Assembly (NCBI RefSeq): GCF_000731315.1
Contig: NZ_HG938354.1
Coordinates: 682,001-746,000, forward strand
Reading direction: 5' to 3'
DNA length: 64,000 bases
Source: Neorhizobium galegae bv. orientalis str. HAMBI 540
Lineage (GTDB): Bacteria > Pseudomonadota > Alphaproteobacteria > Rhizobiales > Rhizobiaceae
The notes under the pieces are model-generated. The model saw only the letters and a program-made list of their open reading frames with translations, was not told the origin of the DNA and ran no database searches. This document shows positions 9,007 through 17,962 of this stretch, piece after piece. The position numbers and the translations under genes are program-made. How positions within the stretch are numbered: the first letter of the stretch is position 1; each line of letters starts with the position of its first letter.

Positions 9007-10003
9007 CGTCGTGCTCCCAGCAGGCGGCGAAATGGCCGGGTTTCTTTTCGATGAAGGGTGGGCGTTCCTCCAGGCAGCGAGCCGAGGCGCCGGGACAGCG
9101 GGGCGCAAACGCGCAGCCCTTCGGCAGGTCCCAGAGCGGTGGCACGGTGCCGGGAATATCCGTCAGCCGCTCCGGGGCGGCTTCCGTTCTGTCCCGATGA
9201 GGTACGGCGCCCATCAGGCCGATCGTATAGGGATGGATCGGGTTGTCGAAGAGTTCGTAGACGCTGCATTCCTCAACCCGCCGGCCGGCATACATGACGA
9301 TGACGCGGTCGGCGATTTCGGCAACCACGCCGAGATCGTGGGTGATCAGGATCTGCGCGGTGCCGAGCCGCTTCTGCAGGTCGGAAATCAGTCCGAGAAT
9401 CTGCGCCTGCACGGTGACGTCGAGGGCCGTCGTCGGCTCGTCGGCGATAATGATCTTGGGCTCGCAGGCAAGCGCCAGAGCAATCATCGCGCGTTGCCGC
9501 ATGCCGCCGGAAAGTTCATGGGGATATTGCCGGGCGCGGCGTTCGGGGTCCGGCATCTGGACCAGTTCCAGGCATTTGACGGCGCGCGCAAAGGCCTCGC
9601 GCCGCCCAAGCCTTCGATGCTGGCGAACGGATTCGGCGATCTGTTCGCCGATCGTCAGCACCGGGTTCAGCGCCGAGAGCGGTTCCTGGAAGATCATGGC
9701 GATCTTGTCGCCGCGGAAATTCTCGACCTGGCGCCGATCCATGGCGAGAAAATCCTCGCCATGGATCCTGATCGAGCCGGAGGCGACGCGGGCGCTGTCG
9801 GGCAGGAGGCGCAGCAGCGACAGGGCGGTCATCGATTTGCCGCAGCCGCTTTCGCCGACGATGCAGATCGTCTCGCCGGGGCGCACCGAAAGGCTCATCT
9901 CCGAGACGACGGGAAAGGCCCCGTTCTCCCCGAGGATCTCGACATTCAGGTCGCTGACGGCAAGCGCCGGTTCCATCGTCTTTTCCATTGCTCGATCTTG
10001 CAT
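8999..10003 (-). CDS. Oligopeptide-type ABC transporter ATP-binding protein (OppD/DppD-like)
   Basis: 334 residues with Walker A (GESGCGKSM), signature (LSGGMRQRAMIALALA), Walker B (IIIADEPTTALD) and the C-terminal Opp domain with its cysteine motif (GCAFAPRCPGASARC). In-frame ATGs at 10003, 9988 and 9976 are possible starts and none has an outstanding ribosome-binding site. It is 30 bases downstream of the aspartoacylase-type gene and overlaps OppF by eight bases. With OppF it makes the heterodimeric motor of the importer. Confidence 0.92.
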   Translation of the reverse strand: MQDRAMEKTMEPALAVSDLNVEILGENGAFPVVSEMSLSVRPGETICIVGESGCGKSMTALSLLRLLPDSARVASGSIRIHGEDFLAMDRRQVENFRGDKIAMIFQEPLSALNPVLTIGEQIAESVRQHRRLGRREAFARAVKCLELVQMPDPERRARQYPHELSGGMRQRAMIALALACEPKIIIADEPTTALDVTVQAQILGLISDLQKRLGTAQILITHDLGVVAEIADRVIVMYAGRRVEECSVYELFDNPIHPYTIGLMGAVPHRDRTEAAPERLTDIPGTVPPLWDLPKGCAFAPRCPGASARCLEERPPFIEKKPGHFAACWEHDDV

Positions 10004-10033
10004 CCGTTCGTTCCATCTGCCGGAGGGATCCGA

Positions 10034-10978
10034 TCAGTCGGTGGACCCTTCGATATTGCCGACCATGAAGCCGTAGTCGCCCGCCTCGACGAGGTTGCGG
10101 GTCAAGTGCTGCATGACCATGATGCCGGTTTCGAAGGGCGTCGGAATTTCCTCGATCGTCTCGAAGTCGTAGGGGCTGACGACACGGCCGAGCAGCGAAC
10201 CGCCCCTGATGATCTCGCCATTCGCCGGAGAAAGCGGCTCCAGCCAGCCGCCATGTTTCGGGCGGATACCGACGAGTTCGGTGACCACGACCTGTTTCGG
10301 ATTGGGGACCAATTCGCCTTCGATCGAGCCGATCAGGCGGAGCTGGTTCAGCAGTCCATCGACGGTGCGCTTCGCATAGGGCGCCTGGTCGACGATGCCG
10401 CCGCCGAGCTCGATCGTCACCACCTTGGTGCCGTGGCGGTCCATCGAGACGGACTTGCTGGTGCCGGAATAGACCGTGCCGGCCTTACCCGTCGTTGGGC
10501 GATAGAGGATTTTCGAACCGAAAGCGCGCGACAGCGGCTCGTCGTTCCAGATGTAAACATAGTCGACCGTCGGCCGGTCCGTGCCGGAATGCAGGTCGAG
10601 ATTATAGTCGATCTTCGCGAAGAATTCGTGCGCCAGCGCATCGGCAAGCTGCTGACTGTAAGTGCCGCGAGGATCGCCGGGGAACTCGCGGTTGAGGTTC
10701 ATCTGATCGAGCGGATTGTGACGATGGTTCACCGCAAAGGAGCGTGGGTTTGCGACCGGAAGCAGGATGATGCGGCCCTTGAGCGGCATGTCCTTGATGA
10801 TGCGGAACAGGTCCAGGATCGCCTGCGAACCGGTATTTTCGTTGCCGTGGATCGAGGCGGAAATCCCAACCGTCGGGCCATCCTGTTCACCCACCAGTTC
10901 GTGCATGAAGATCACGGCATCACTACCGTCCGCATGGGTGGTGAATTTGGGACGGAGCTTGTTGATCGACTTGACCAT
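10034..10978 (-). CDS. Succinylglutamate desuccinylase/aspartoacylase-family deacylase (EutE-like context)
   Basis: 314 residues of the M14-like zinc deacylase family. SIHGNENTG supplies the first His and Glu zinc ligands, NPRSFAVNHRHNPLDQMNLNR carries the substrate-binding arginines, and NLDLHSGTD the second zinc histidine. The enzymes remove an N-acyl group from an amino acid, for example N-acetyl-aspartate or N-acetyl-diaminobutyrate (EutE/DoeB of ectoine breakdown). AAAGGAAAC precedes the ATG. It lies between the permease pair and the ATPases of a peptide-type importer and two genes downstream of the metal-less M24 pair. The combination of an M24 protein and an aspartoacylase recalls ectoine catabolism. 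Deacylation of the M24 product is a reasonable guess; the substrate is unproven. Confidence 0.85.
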   Translation of the reverse strand: MVKSINKLRPKFTTHADGSDAVIFMHELVGEQDGPTVGISASIHGNENTGSQAILDLFRIIKDMPLKGRIILLPVANPRSFAVNHRHNPLDQMNLNREFPGDPRGTYSQQLADALAHEFFAKIDYNLDLHSGTDRPTVDYVYIWNDEPLSRAFGSKILYRPTTGKAGTVYSGTSKSVSMDRHGTKVVTIELGGGIVDQAPYAKRTVDGLLNQLRLIGSIEGELVPNPKQVVVTELVGIRPKHGGWLEPLSPANGEIIRGGSLLGRVVSPYDFETIEEIPTPFETGIMVMQHLTRNLVEAGDYGFMVGNIEGSTD

Positions 10979-11023
10979 GGATGTTTCCTTTCAGCGTCTT
11001 GTCGTATTGATCCGAGGAATTGC

Positions 11024-11869
11024 CTATTTCTTCTTGCCCGCCGAGCGGGAGAGATGGCGGGGGTCGAGCACATCGCGCAGGCCGTCACCGAGCAGGTTGA
11101 AGCCGAGCACCGTCACCATGATCGTGGCGCCTGCTATGATTGCCAGCCACGGCTCGTCCCGCATGAAGCGTGTCCCGTAGGCGAGCGTCCAGCCCCAGGT
11201 CGGCGCCGGCGGCGGCAGGCCGAAACCGAGGAAGCTGAGCGCCGATTCCGAGATGATCGCGGTGCCGAAGCCGAGCGAGGCGAGCACGATGATCGGCCCT
11301 ATCGCATTGGGCAGGATCTCCTTGACGAGGATGCGGACCGGATGGGCACCGAGCGCCTTCGCAGCCTGCACATAGTTCTGCTCGCGCAGGACCAATGTCG
11401 TTGCGCGAACCACCCGTGCATATTCCGTCCAGGCGACCACGATGATGGCGATCGCCACGTTGATGGTGCCGGGACCGAGCACCGCGACGATGGCGAGTGC
11501 GAGCACGATCGCCGGGAAGCCTAGGAAGATGTCGGTGATCCGCATCAGGATCAGGTCCGTCCAGCCGCCGAAATAGCCGGCGGCGAGCCCGACCGTCGTG
11601 CCGATGAGAGCCGACGCCGTGACCGAGATGCAGGCGATGGTCAGCGAAACGCGTGCGCCGTAGATCAGCCTCGTCCAGAGATCTCGCCCGAAATTATCGG
11701 TGCCGAGCCAGTGGGTGAGCGTCGGGCCGGAGAAGCGGTTGCGCATGTCCATCTGCTCGATGCCATGGGCCGACAGATAGGGCGCGAAGACGGCGCAGAT
11801 GACGATCGCCAGCACGATCGACATGCCGAGGATCAGGGAGATATTGCGGAAACGCCTGGATAATCTCAT
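11024..11869 (-). CDS. Oligopeptide-type ABC permease (DppC/OppC-like)
   Basis: 281 residues, about six membrane segments. The family marker WLGTDNFGRDLWTRLIYG near the N-terminus and the EAA loop (AKALGAHPVRILVKEILPN) identify the C-type permease. The ATG at 11869 is adjacent to the end of the DppB-like gene (five bases between). It is the inner-membrane half-channel partner of the protein encoded at 11875-12855. Confidence 0.93.
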   Translation of the reverse strand: MRLSRRFRNISLILGMSIVLAIVICAVFAPYLSAHGIEQMDMRNRFSGPTLTHWLGTDNFGRDLWTRLIYGARVSLTIACISVTASALIGTTVGLAAGYFGGWTDLILMRITDIFLGFPAIVLALAIVAVLGPGTINVAIAIIVVAWTEYARVVRATTLVLREQNYVQAAKALGAHPVRILVKEILPNAIGPIIVLASLGFGTAIISESALSFLGFGLPPPAPTWGWTLAYGTRFMRDEPWLAIIAGATIMVTVLGFNLLGDGLRDVLDPRHLSRSAGKKK

Positions 11870-11874
11870 CAGCC

Positions 11875-12855
11875 TCAACCCAAACGGATGCGCGGATCGA
11901 CGACCGCATAGAGAAGATCGACGACGAGGTTCACCAGCGCGAAGATGATCGCGAAGGTGAGCACGATGCCCTGGATGAGCGGCAGGTCGCGCTGCGAGAT
12001 CGCCGTGATGGTCAGTTGGCCGAGGCCCGGCCAAGCGAAGATAGTTTCGGTCAGCACCGCGCCGCCGAGCAGGGCGCCGAAGCGCAGGCCGACGACGCTC
12101 AGCACCGGGAGGAGCGCGTTGCGGAACGCATGGCGAAGGATGACGCGCTGGCGGCGGAGGCCCTTGGCATAGGCGGTGCGGACAAAGTCCTCACGCAGCA
12201 CTTCGAGCATTGCCGTGCGCACGAGCCGTGAGATGATCGCCGCGGAGTTGGCGGCAAGTGCCACTGCCGGCAAGAGGATATGCGCGAAACTGTCGATGAG
12301 GACCTGCGGCCGGCCGGTCAGCGCCGCCCAGAGCGCTTCGGGGAAGGGCGCACCGCGGCCGATGGCCGGAAGCCAGCCGAGGGTCACGGCAAAGAGCAGC
12401 ATCAGCAGCAGGCCGAGCCAGTAGACCGGCATCGAAACGCCAAGCTGGGCGAAAATCATCGATACGGTATCGACGATCGAACCCTGTCGCGTGGCAGCCA
12501 GCACCCCGAGCGAGATGCCGACAAGACAGGCAAGGATCAGCGCCAGGACGGCCAGCTCGATAGTTGCACCGAGCCGGCCGGCGACGATTTCCGACACCGC
12601 CTGATTCTGGAAGATCGAGCGGCCCATGTCGCCCTGCAGCAGGCGGGCGAAATAGGAGCCGAGGCGGACATACCAGGGATCGTTGAGGCCGAGCGCGTTG
12701 CGCAGGTTGTTGATCGCCTCCGCCGAGGCCTCCTGGCCCAGCAGCACCGAGGCGGGGTCGCCGGGGATCAGCAATAGCAGGCCGAAGGTGACGATGACCA
12801 TGCCGGCCGCCATCGGGATCAGCAGCAGCAGACGGCGGACGATATAGGCTAACAT
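11875..12855 (-). CDS. Oligopeptide-type ABC permease (DppB/OppB-like)
   Basis: 326 residues beginning MLAYIVRRLLLLIP, the usual first membrane helix of B-type permeases, followed by LLLIPGDPAS. The EAA loop (AYAKGLRRQRVILRHAFRNAL) and the closing VDLLYAVVDPRIRLG are typical. A longer reading upstream of 12855 would run into the M24 gene and is rejected. It follows the M24 gene by 34 bases and forms the importer channel with the DppC-like protein. Confidence 0.93.
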   Translation of the reverse strand: MLAYIVRRLLLLIPMAAGMVIVTFGLLLLIPGDPASVLLGQEASAEAINNLRNALGLNDPWYVRLGSYFARLLQGDMGRSIFQNQAVSEIVAGRLGATIELAVLALILACLVGISLGVLAATRQGSIVDTVSMIFAQLGVSMPVYWLGLLLMLLFAVTLGWLPAIGRGAPFPEALWAALTGRPQVLIDSFAHILLPAVALAANSAAIISRLVRTAMLEVLREDFVRTAYAKGLRRQRVILRHAFRNALLPVLSVVGLRFGALLGGAVLTETIFAWPGLGQLTITAISQRDLPLIQGIVLTFAIIFALVNLVVDLLYAVVDPRIRLG

Positions 12856-12889
12856 GGGGCGGCTCCCCTTGGCTGTGCCGGAGCGAAGG

Positions 12890-14062
12890 TCATGACAGCA
12901 CGATCTCCTCGAAGCGGCGCGGGAATTTCGTGAGTGAATCCGGACCTTGCCCGGTGACGAGAACCGTATCGGCAAGGCGAAAACCGCCAACCTCCGGCAC
13001 GTAGAGCGCAGGCTCGCTCGAACAGATCATCCCTTCCTGGAGAATAGTCTGGTCACCGGCTTCGATCCAGGGTGGTTCATGAAAAGCAACGCCCATGCCG
13101 TGGCCGACGCGGTGCTTGAGATAGGGCGTCATGCCCTGTTCGCGGATATAAGTGAGGGCGCTGATATCCGCTGACGCGCAGGTACGGCCGGCGACGAGGC
13201 CTGTCGTGCCGAGCCGCTGCGCTTCCTGGGCGATGGCGTAATATTTCCTGTGTTCCTTGCTCGGTTCGCCGAGCACGAAGGTGCGCTCGCTTTCGGCCGA
13301 GCGGCCGCCCACACGGCAGCCGAGAGAAAGAATAAAGCTCTCGCCCGGCTGGATGCGTCGATGGGAAATGATGCCGTGCGGATAGGCAGAGTTCGGTCCG
13401 CCATAAACCAGTCCGCCCGCCAGCGTCGGGACATTCATGATGTCCTCGTGCTCGTTTTCCATGATGTCGAGCGCATGCCGCACCACATGGGCTTCGAGGG
13501 CAATCTCACTCGGCAGTGGCTTGCCGGCCCGAAAGGCTTCGGTGACGAGATCGACACCCGATTGAACCATGGCGTCGGAAATGCGTGCCGCCTCGCGATG
13601 CAGCCGCAATTCCTCGGGATATTTGACCTGCCGCATCCTGGCGACGATATCCGTCGGCATAACGCGGTTGTTCGGAAAGAGTCCGGCGAGTTCCGCCGCC
13701 CGTCCCACCGAAAGCCCGGAGGAATGGGCGATATCGCCTGTGATTTCGCCGATCGAACGCGCGAGCAGCGAAAAGGCCCGGTCCACGCCCGGAAATTCGA
13801 AATAGACGAGAGTTTCGGCCGCCATGTCCTGACGCTCGGCGTGTTCGCGCTCCAGTTCGGGGATCAGCAGGATCGCAGCCGTTGCGGTCAAAGCGAGCGC
13901 CACCGGCCGTTCGTTCGGTCGGAATGAAAAGCCGGTCGTATAGAGCACGTCGTCGGCAGCATCGAGGATCAGGAGGCCCACGCCCTTTTCCTCCATGCGG
14001 GCACGGATGTCGCGATGCAGCCGTTCAAAGAAATCTGATGCGAGACGCTGGCTGAAACCCAT
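12890..14062 (-). CDS. M24-family pita-bread protein lacking metal ligands (copy 1)
   Basis: 390 residues from the ATG at 14062; this start aligns with its neighbour (both begin M-G/A-FSQRL), while an upstream TTG overlaps that gene. An N-terminal creatinase domain is followed by the pita-bread domain. Normal M24 peptidases hold two metals with D, D, H, E and E. Here the first Asp region reads LSLGCRVGG, the second SAESERTF, and the last Glu position is GFRLADTVLV; only HGMG and SEP remain. This pattern resembles creatinase and ectoine hydrolase, which hydrolyse C-N bonds without metal. It is ten bases behind its paralogue in the peptide-transport operon. Function is probably hydrolysis of a small cyclic or modified amino compound, not classical prolidase activity. 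Confidence 0.85.
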   Translation of the reverse strand: MGFSQRLASDFFERLHRDIRARMEEKGVGLLILDAADDVLYTTGFSFRPNERPVALALTATAAILLIPELEREHAERQDMAAETLVYFEFPGVDRAFSLLARSIGEITGDIAHSSGLSVGRAAELAGLFPNNRVMPTDIVARMRQVKYPEELRLHREAARISDAMVQSGVDLVTEAFRAGKPLPSEIALEAHVVRHALDIMENEHEDIMNVPTLAGGLVYGGPNSAYPHGIISHRRIQPGESFILSLGCRVGGRSAESERTFVLGEPSKEHRKYYAIAQEAQRLGTTGLVAGRTCASADISALTYIREQGMTPYLKHRVGHGMGVAFHEPPWIEAGDQTILQEGMICSSEPALYVPEVGGFRLADTVLVTGQGPDSLTKFPRRFEEIVLS

Positions 14063-14072
14063 CTTTCCGACC

Positions 14073-15248
14073 TCAGGAGATGACGATGTCGTCAAGTTTG
14101 CGGGGATAGACCGTCATACTGTCGGGCGCTTCGGCGGCGATCAGCACGGTGTCTGCGATGCGATAGCCGGCAAAGCCCGGCACGAAGATCGCCGGTTCGC
14201 TGGAGGTGATCATGCCGGGCTCCAGAATGGTCTGGTCGCCGCCTTCCACCCACGGCGCTTCATGGAACATGATGCCCATGCCGTGGCCGACACGATGCAG
14301 CAGATATTCGCCCATGCCGCTGTCGCGGATATAGGCAAGCACCAGATTGTCGGCAGAAGCGCAGGTATGCCCGGCGATCAGCGCCGCGGTTGCCATTCGC
14401 TGCGCCTCGTAGGCGACGGCATAATGCTGCTCCTGCACCTTGGACGGCTCGCCGATGAAGAAGGTGCGCTCGCTTTCCGAAGCGCGGGCACCGACCCGGC
14501 AGCCCAACGACAGGATGATGCTTTCGCCGATCTTCACCGGATTGCCGGTCGGCATGCCATGCGGGAAGGCGGATCTCGGCCCGGAATAGACGAGCCCGCT
14601 CGCAAGCCCCTGAACGAGCATCACGTCCTCATGCTCCTCGTGCATGGTGCGCACGGCGTGACGGGAAACGTAGGATTCGATCTCGACTTCGCTCGGCAAC
14701 GGGCCGCCCTTGCGCATCGCATCGCGGATCATCTCGACGCCGGCCTCGACCATGCGGTCGGAAAGCCTGGCGGCCTCGCGATGCAGTGCGATCTCTTCCG
14801 GATGTTTGCGAAGCCGCATCTGCTGGACGATGTTGCTCGCGATCACCCGTTCCGCATTCGGAAAGGCGCCCTCGATCGGCTTTATTCGGGCAAGCGAGAT
14901 CGCATGGCCGTAGGCGACCGTTCCCTTGAAGTCAGCAAACTTGCGGCCGAGCACTTCATTCCATGGATTGATGCCGGGAAACTCGAAATAGACGATCGCC
15001 TCTGCGGCTATGTGCTGGTGTGCCGCATGGGTACGCTCCAGTTCCGGAAGCAGCAGGAAAGCATCCGTCGCCGTGATCGCCACGACCACCGGCCGCTCCG
15101 TCGTATAATGCGAAAAACCGGTCGTGTAGATGACGTCGTCGTTGGAATCGAGAAGCAGCAAATCGATGCCGGCCGCGTCCATCCGTTCGCGGATTTCGGC
15201 CTGAATTTTCGCGTAGAAGTCCGCGCCGAGACGCTGTGAGAAAGCCAT
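14073..15248 (-). CDS. M24-family pita-bread protein lacking metal ligands (copy 2)
   Basis: 391 residues, a clear paralogue of the adjacent gene along its whole length (shared LEYIR-type blocks, HRVGHGMG, GEPSK). The metal positions are again altered: LSLGCRVGARASESERTF in place of the two Asp segments and GYRIADTVLI in place of the final Glu; the HGMG histidine and SSEPAIF glutamate persist. AGGATAG eight bases before the ATG at 15248 supports this start over an upstream TTG. A strong hairpin (15283-15307) separates it from the binding-protein gene. The tandem duplication suggests two related substrates or a heterodimer, since M24 creatinase-type enzymes are dimers; this is inference. Confidence 0.85.
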   Translation of the reverse strand: MAFSQRLGADFYAKIQAEIRERMDAAGIDLLLLDSNDDVIYTTGFSHYTTERPVVVAITATDAFLLLPELERTHAAHQHIAAEAIVYFEFPGINPWNEVLGRKFADFKGTVAYGHAISLARIKPIEGAFPNAERVIASNIVQQMRLRKHPEEIALHREAARLSDRMVEAGVEMIRDAMRKGGPLPSEVEIESYVSRHAVRTMHEEHEDVMLVQGLASGLVYSGPRSAFPHGMPTGNPVKIGESIILSLGCRVGARASESERTFFIGEPSKVQEQHYAVAYEAQRMATAALIAGHTCASADNLVLAYIRDSGMGEYLLHRVGHGMGIMFHEAPWVEGGDQTILEPGMITSSEPAIFVPGFAGYRIADTVLIAAEAPDSMTVYPRKLDDIVIS

Positions 15249-15282
15249 CGATCTATCCTGGAGCTGCAATTGGGTCGTCAGG

Positions 15283-15307
15283 CGCGGGCCGGATGAGCCG
15301 GCCCGCG
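15283..15307 (-). promoter_or_regulatory. Intercistronic hairpin behind the binding-protein gene
   Basis: Ten-base perfect arms CGCGGGCCGG (15283-15292) and CCGGCCCGCG (15298-15307) with a five-base loop, very GC-rich. No T-run follows in the direction of transcription. It lies ten bases after the binding-protein stop and 34 bases before the first M24 start, so it likely stabilises the binding-protein message rather than ending the operon. Confidence 0.65.
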
Positions 15308-15316
15308 CGAGCTGTC

Positions 15317-16852
15317 TCAGTCCTTGAGACCGATCAGGCCGCGCATGTTTCCACGCGAGGTCGCCAGCACCTCGAAGGGCAGCTTCTTGGAATAGAAGAG
15401 CTGGTAGCCCTGGTAGGAGACGATGTAGTAGGGCAGTTCGCTCGCCAGCAGCGTTGCAGCCTTCTGGTATGCTGCGGTGCGATCCGCCTGGCTGGTCGCT
15501 GAACGACCCTGCTTTAGCAGATCGTCAACCGCCGGGTTGGAATAGCCACCCCAGTTGGTCGAGCCGCCGGTGGTCAACTGTGCGAACAGGAGGCGATCCG
15601 GATCGACGATGTTCAGCCAGCCAAGTAAAGCGATCTGGTGCTGGCTCTTCTGTACGTAATTGGTGGAGAAGGACGGCCAGTCGCTGATCTGCGTCTTGGC
15701 CTCGACGCCGGCGGCCTGGAAGTTTGCCTGCATGAATTCGATCGTCTGGACGCGGTTGCTGTCTTCGCTATGCGTGGACAAAACAATCGTCAGCGGCTTG
15801 CCGCCCTTGTCGAGGATGCCGTCGCCATTGGTATCGGCCCAGCCTTCTTCCTTGAACAGTTTCTTGGCGCCCTCGATATCGAAGCCCGGCTGCCTGATAT
15901 CTTTCGAATAGGCCCAGGAGGAGGGCAGGATGATCGAGGAGGCGACCGCATCGACGCCTTGGAAGATGTCGTTGACGATGGTCTTCTGGTCGATCAGCAT
16001 CGAGAAGGCCTGACGCATCTTCGGGCTCGAAAGCAGCGGGTCCTTGGTGTTGAAGTTGATGTAGGTTACGCCGAGGCCGGGTTGAACCACGGCGCCGAAC
16101 CGTTTGTCCGCCTGTAGGCGCTTGATGTCCTGCGGCGCGAGCGGCGATTGGATAATGTCGAGGTCGCCGGCTTCGAAGGCCTGGGCGCGGGCTGAGCCGT
16201 CACCGATGATCTTGATATTGACCTTGTCGGCCTTCGGCTTCTCGCCCCAATAGTTCGGATTGGGCTCGAGCTGGATGGCGCTGCCGCGCGTCCAGGAGGC
16301 GAATTTCATCGGGCCTGCGCCGACCGGCTTTAATGCAATGTCCGTGCCGCCTTCGACCAGCGCCTTTGAAACGATGCCGATGTCGAGATAGCTGAGCAGC
16401 GGCGCATAGGGAGCCGAAAGCGTGAACTTCACCGTCTGCGCGTCGATCGCTTCCACGGCCGAGATTGGTGTGTAGAGCGCCCGCTGCGGCGCATTGAAAT
16501 CCTTGTTGAGAATGGTGCTGAAGGTAAAGACCACGTCGGCCGACGTCAGCGGGCTTCCGTCGGAGAATTTCAGGTTGGGCCGAAGCTTGAAGACCCAGGT
16601 GGTAGGGTTCGGGTTTTCCCAGCTTTCGGCGAGATCGGGCTTGGATTCGAGGCTGGGCGTGAGGTGAACCAGGCCGGAATAGATGAGGTCGGCAACGCGA
16701 TAGGCGGTCGTGTCCCGCGCGAGCCGCGGATCGAGAGTACCGGCATCGACGTCGGTGCCGATCGTGATGGTCGCGGCCTGCGCCGAGTTCAGAGCGGTGA
16801 AGGAAAGCCCTGCGAGAAGGGCGGCTGCTGTGATTGAGAGTGCTTTGCTCAT
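15317..16852 (-). CDS. ABC transporter substrate-binding protein, family 5
   Basis: 511 residues with a signal peptide ending near NSAQAATITIG. Family-5 landmarks include DAGTLDPRLARDTTAYRV, LAESWENPNPTTWVFKLRPN, FSDGSPLTSADVVFTF and MRQAFSMLIDQK. It is the periplasmic receptor of the importer encoded at 8017-12855 and the first structural gene of the operon, 48 bases downstream of the GntR gene. AAGGGAAC precedes the ATG. Its ligand is a peptide or a similarly sized amino compound; neighbouring M24, deacylase and amidohydrolase genes suggest a modified or cyclic molecule. Confidence 0.93.
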   Translation of the reverse strand: MSKALSITAAALLAGLSFTALNSAQAATITIGTDVDAGTLDPRLARDTTAYRVADLIYSGLVHLTPSLESKPDLAESWENPNPTTWVFKLRPNLKFSDGSPLTSADVVFTFSTILNKDFNAPQRALYTPISAVEAIDAQTVKFTLSAPYAPLLSYLDIGIVSKALVEGGTDIALKPVGAGPMKFASWTRGSAIQLEPNPNYWGEKPKADKVNIKIIGDGSARAQAFEAGDLDIIQSPLAPQDIKRLQADKRFGAVVQPGLGVTYINFNTKDPLLSSPKMRQAFSMLIDQKTIVNDIFQGVDAVASSIILPSSWAYSKDIRQPGFDIEGAKKLFKEEGWADTNGDGILDKGGKPLTIVLSTHSEDSNRVQTIEFMQANFQAAGVEAKTQISDWPSFSTNYVQKSQHQIALLGWLNIVDPDRLLFAQLTTGGSTNWGGYSNPAVDDLLKQGRSATSQADRTAAYQKAATLLASELPYYIVSYQGYQLFYSKKLPFEVLATSRGNMRGLIGLKD

Positions 16853-16900
16853 GTCTGTTCCCTTATTGGTTTTGGTTCATTCAAAGCTTGGCATAGGCCG

Positions 16901-17938
16901 TCAGCGGGTCTTGGTCCTCCGCGACGTAATATCGGCGACCTTTGCCGGAGCTTCGGCATCGGCGATCTTATTGTGGCGCAGCTCGGCGAGCGCCGGCGCG
17001 AGGAGGTTTTCGAGCACGCCCGGATCCGGCGCGTGGCGGTATTCGAAACAGCGCTTGTTCGGGCCGGCCAGATCCGCGACATGGTCGGCGCCGGAAGCGT
17101 AGATCACGACGTCGCAGCGGGCGACGATGTCCGCAAGATCATCCGCATAGGACCATGCGACCGTGATATCGGAAATATGCGGCGCGAATTCGCGCACGCT
17201 GGGACGCATGATGGCGATGTAATCCTTGAGCTGCGTGACGGCTGCGACGCGGGTGCGCGGGTCGAGCAGCGCCAGCGCCTGCCGTGTGCGTTCCGACGGA
17301 ATGAACCGGAGCGACAGGATATTGGCATCCGGTACGAGGCTGCGCATTTCGACTTCGCGATGCACAAAGGTGAGCACCAGGTCGGCGTTGCGACATTTTT
17401 CGCGCGCTTCCTCGTTGTCGCGGATATGGTCAAAGGTTAGGAGCGAGATCAGGTCGTTGGCAGCAAGTGTCGGACGGATCTGTTCGACATAGTCGCGTGC
17501 CGGCGCCTCGAATATGCCGACGAAGACGATGTCGAGATGGACGCGCGGTTTGCGCAGCCTCGCCTGCGCCTGCACCATCGAGGCGAGAGTGATCGGTGAA
17601 ATGCCGAGCGCTTCGGCTTTCTCCAACAGGCTGTCGATATCGGGGCCAAGCACACTCGCCGGGGCGATCACGCCATCCCGGCGGCGCGGTTCGTAAACCG
17701 TGAAGGCGCCGAGGCCGGGGCGGATTTCGACAAGGCCGTCCGCGCGAAGCCGCTTGTAGACTTCCGCTACCGTCATCGGCGCGATGTCAAGCTCGGCAGC
17801 GAGCTGGCGCACGGACTGCAGCTTCACGCCCTTCGGCATGTCGCCGAAAGACAGCACGTAGCTCAGTAGCCCGTAAAGCTGCTTGCCCACCGGAACGGGC
17901 AGGGAGCGGTCAATGCTGGACGCGTCGATAGTGAACAT
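16901..17938 (-). CDS. GntR-family transcriptional regulator
   Basis: 345 residues from the ATG at 17938. The N-terminal winged helix is clear (LQSVRQLAAELDIAPMTVAEVYKRLRADGLVEIRPGLGAFTV). The remaining 250 residues form a large effector domain that I do not match to FadR, HutC/UTRA or the aminotransferase type; it contains PNKRCFEYRHAPDPGVLENLL-like sequence near the end. It is the first gene of the leftward peptide operon and therefore its probable local regulator. The perfect inverted repeat directly upstream (17941-17962) suggests autoregulation. A longer frame back to 18055 exists but runs through the AT-rich promoter and is unlikely. Confidence 0.85.
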   Translation of the reverse strand: MFTIDASSIDRSLPVPVGKQLYGLLSYVLSFGDMPKGVKLQSVRQLAAELDIAPMTVAEVYKRLRADGLVEIRPGLGAFTVYEPRRRDGVIAPASVLGPDIDSLLEKAEALGISPITLASMVQAQARLRKPRVHLDIVFVGIFEAPARDYVEQIRPTLAANDLISLLTFDHIRDNEEAREKCRNADLVLTFVHREVEMRSLVPDANILSLRFIPSERTRQALALLDPRTRVAAVTQLKDYIAIMRPSVREFAPHISDITVAWSYADDLADIVARCDVVIYASGADHVADLAGPNKRCFEYRHAPDPGVLENLLAPALAELRHNKIADAEAPAKVADITSRRTKTR

Positions 17939-17940
17939 AC

Positions 17941-17962
17941 GTGTATTTCTCGATTGATACAC
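17941..17962. promoter_or_regulatory. Candidate GntR operator: GTGTAT-N10-ATACAC
   Basis: GTGTAT at 17941-17946 and ATACAC at 17957-17962 form a perfect inverted repeat two bases upstream of the GntR start. The ten-base half ATTGATACAC (17953-17962) recurs inverted as GTGTATCAAT at 18111-18120. Confidence 0.5.

Noticed and set aside
8723-11524. A 933-codon open frame on the plus strand
   Set aside because: It runs antisense to five clearly recognisable genes (ATPases, deacylase, permease). It has no family pattern and reflects high GC at codon third positions.
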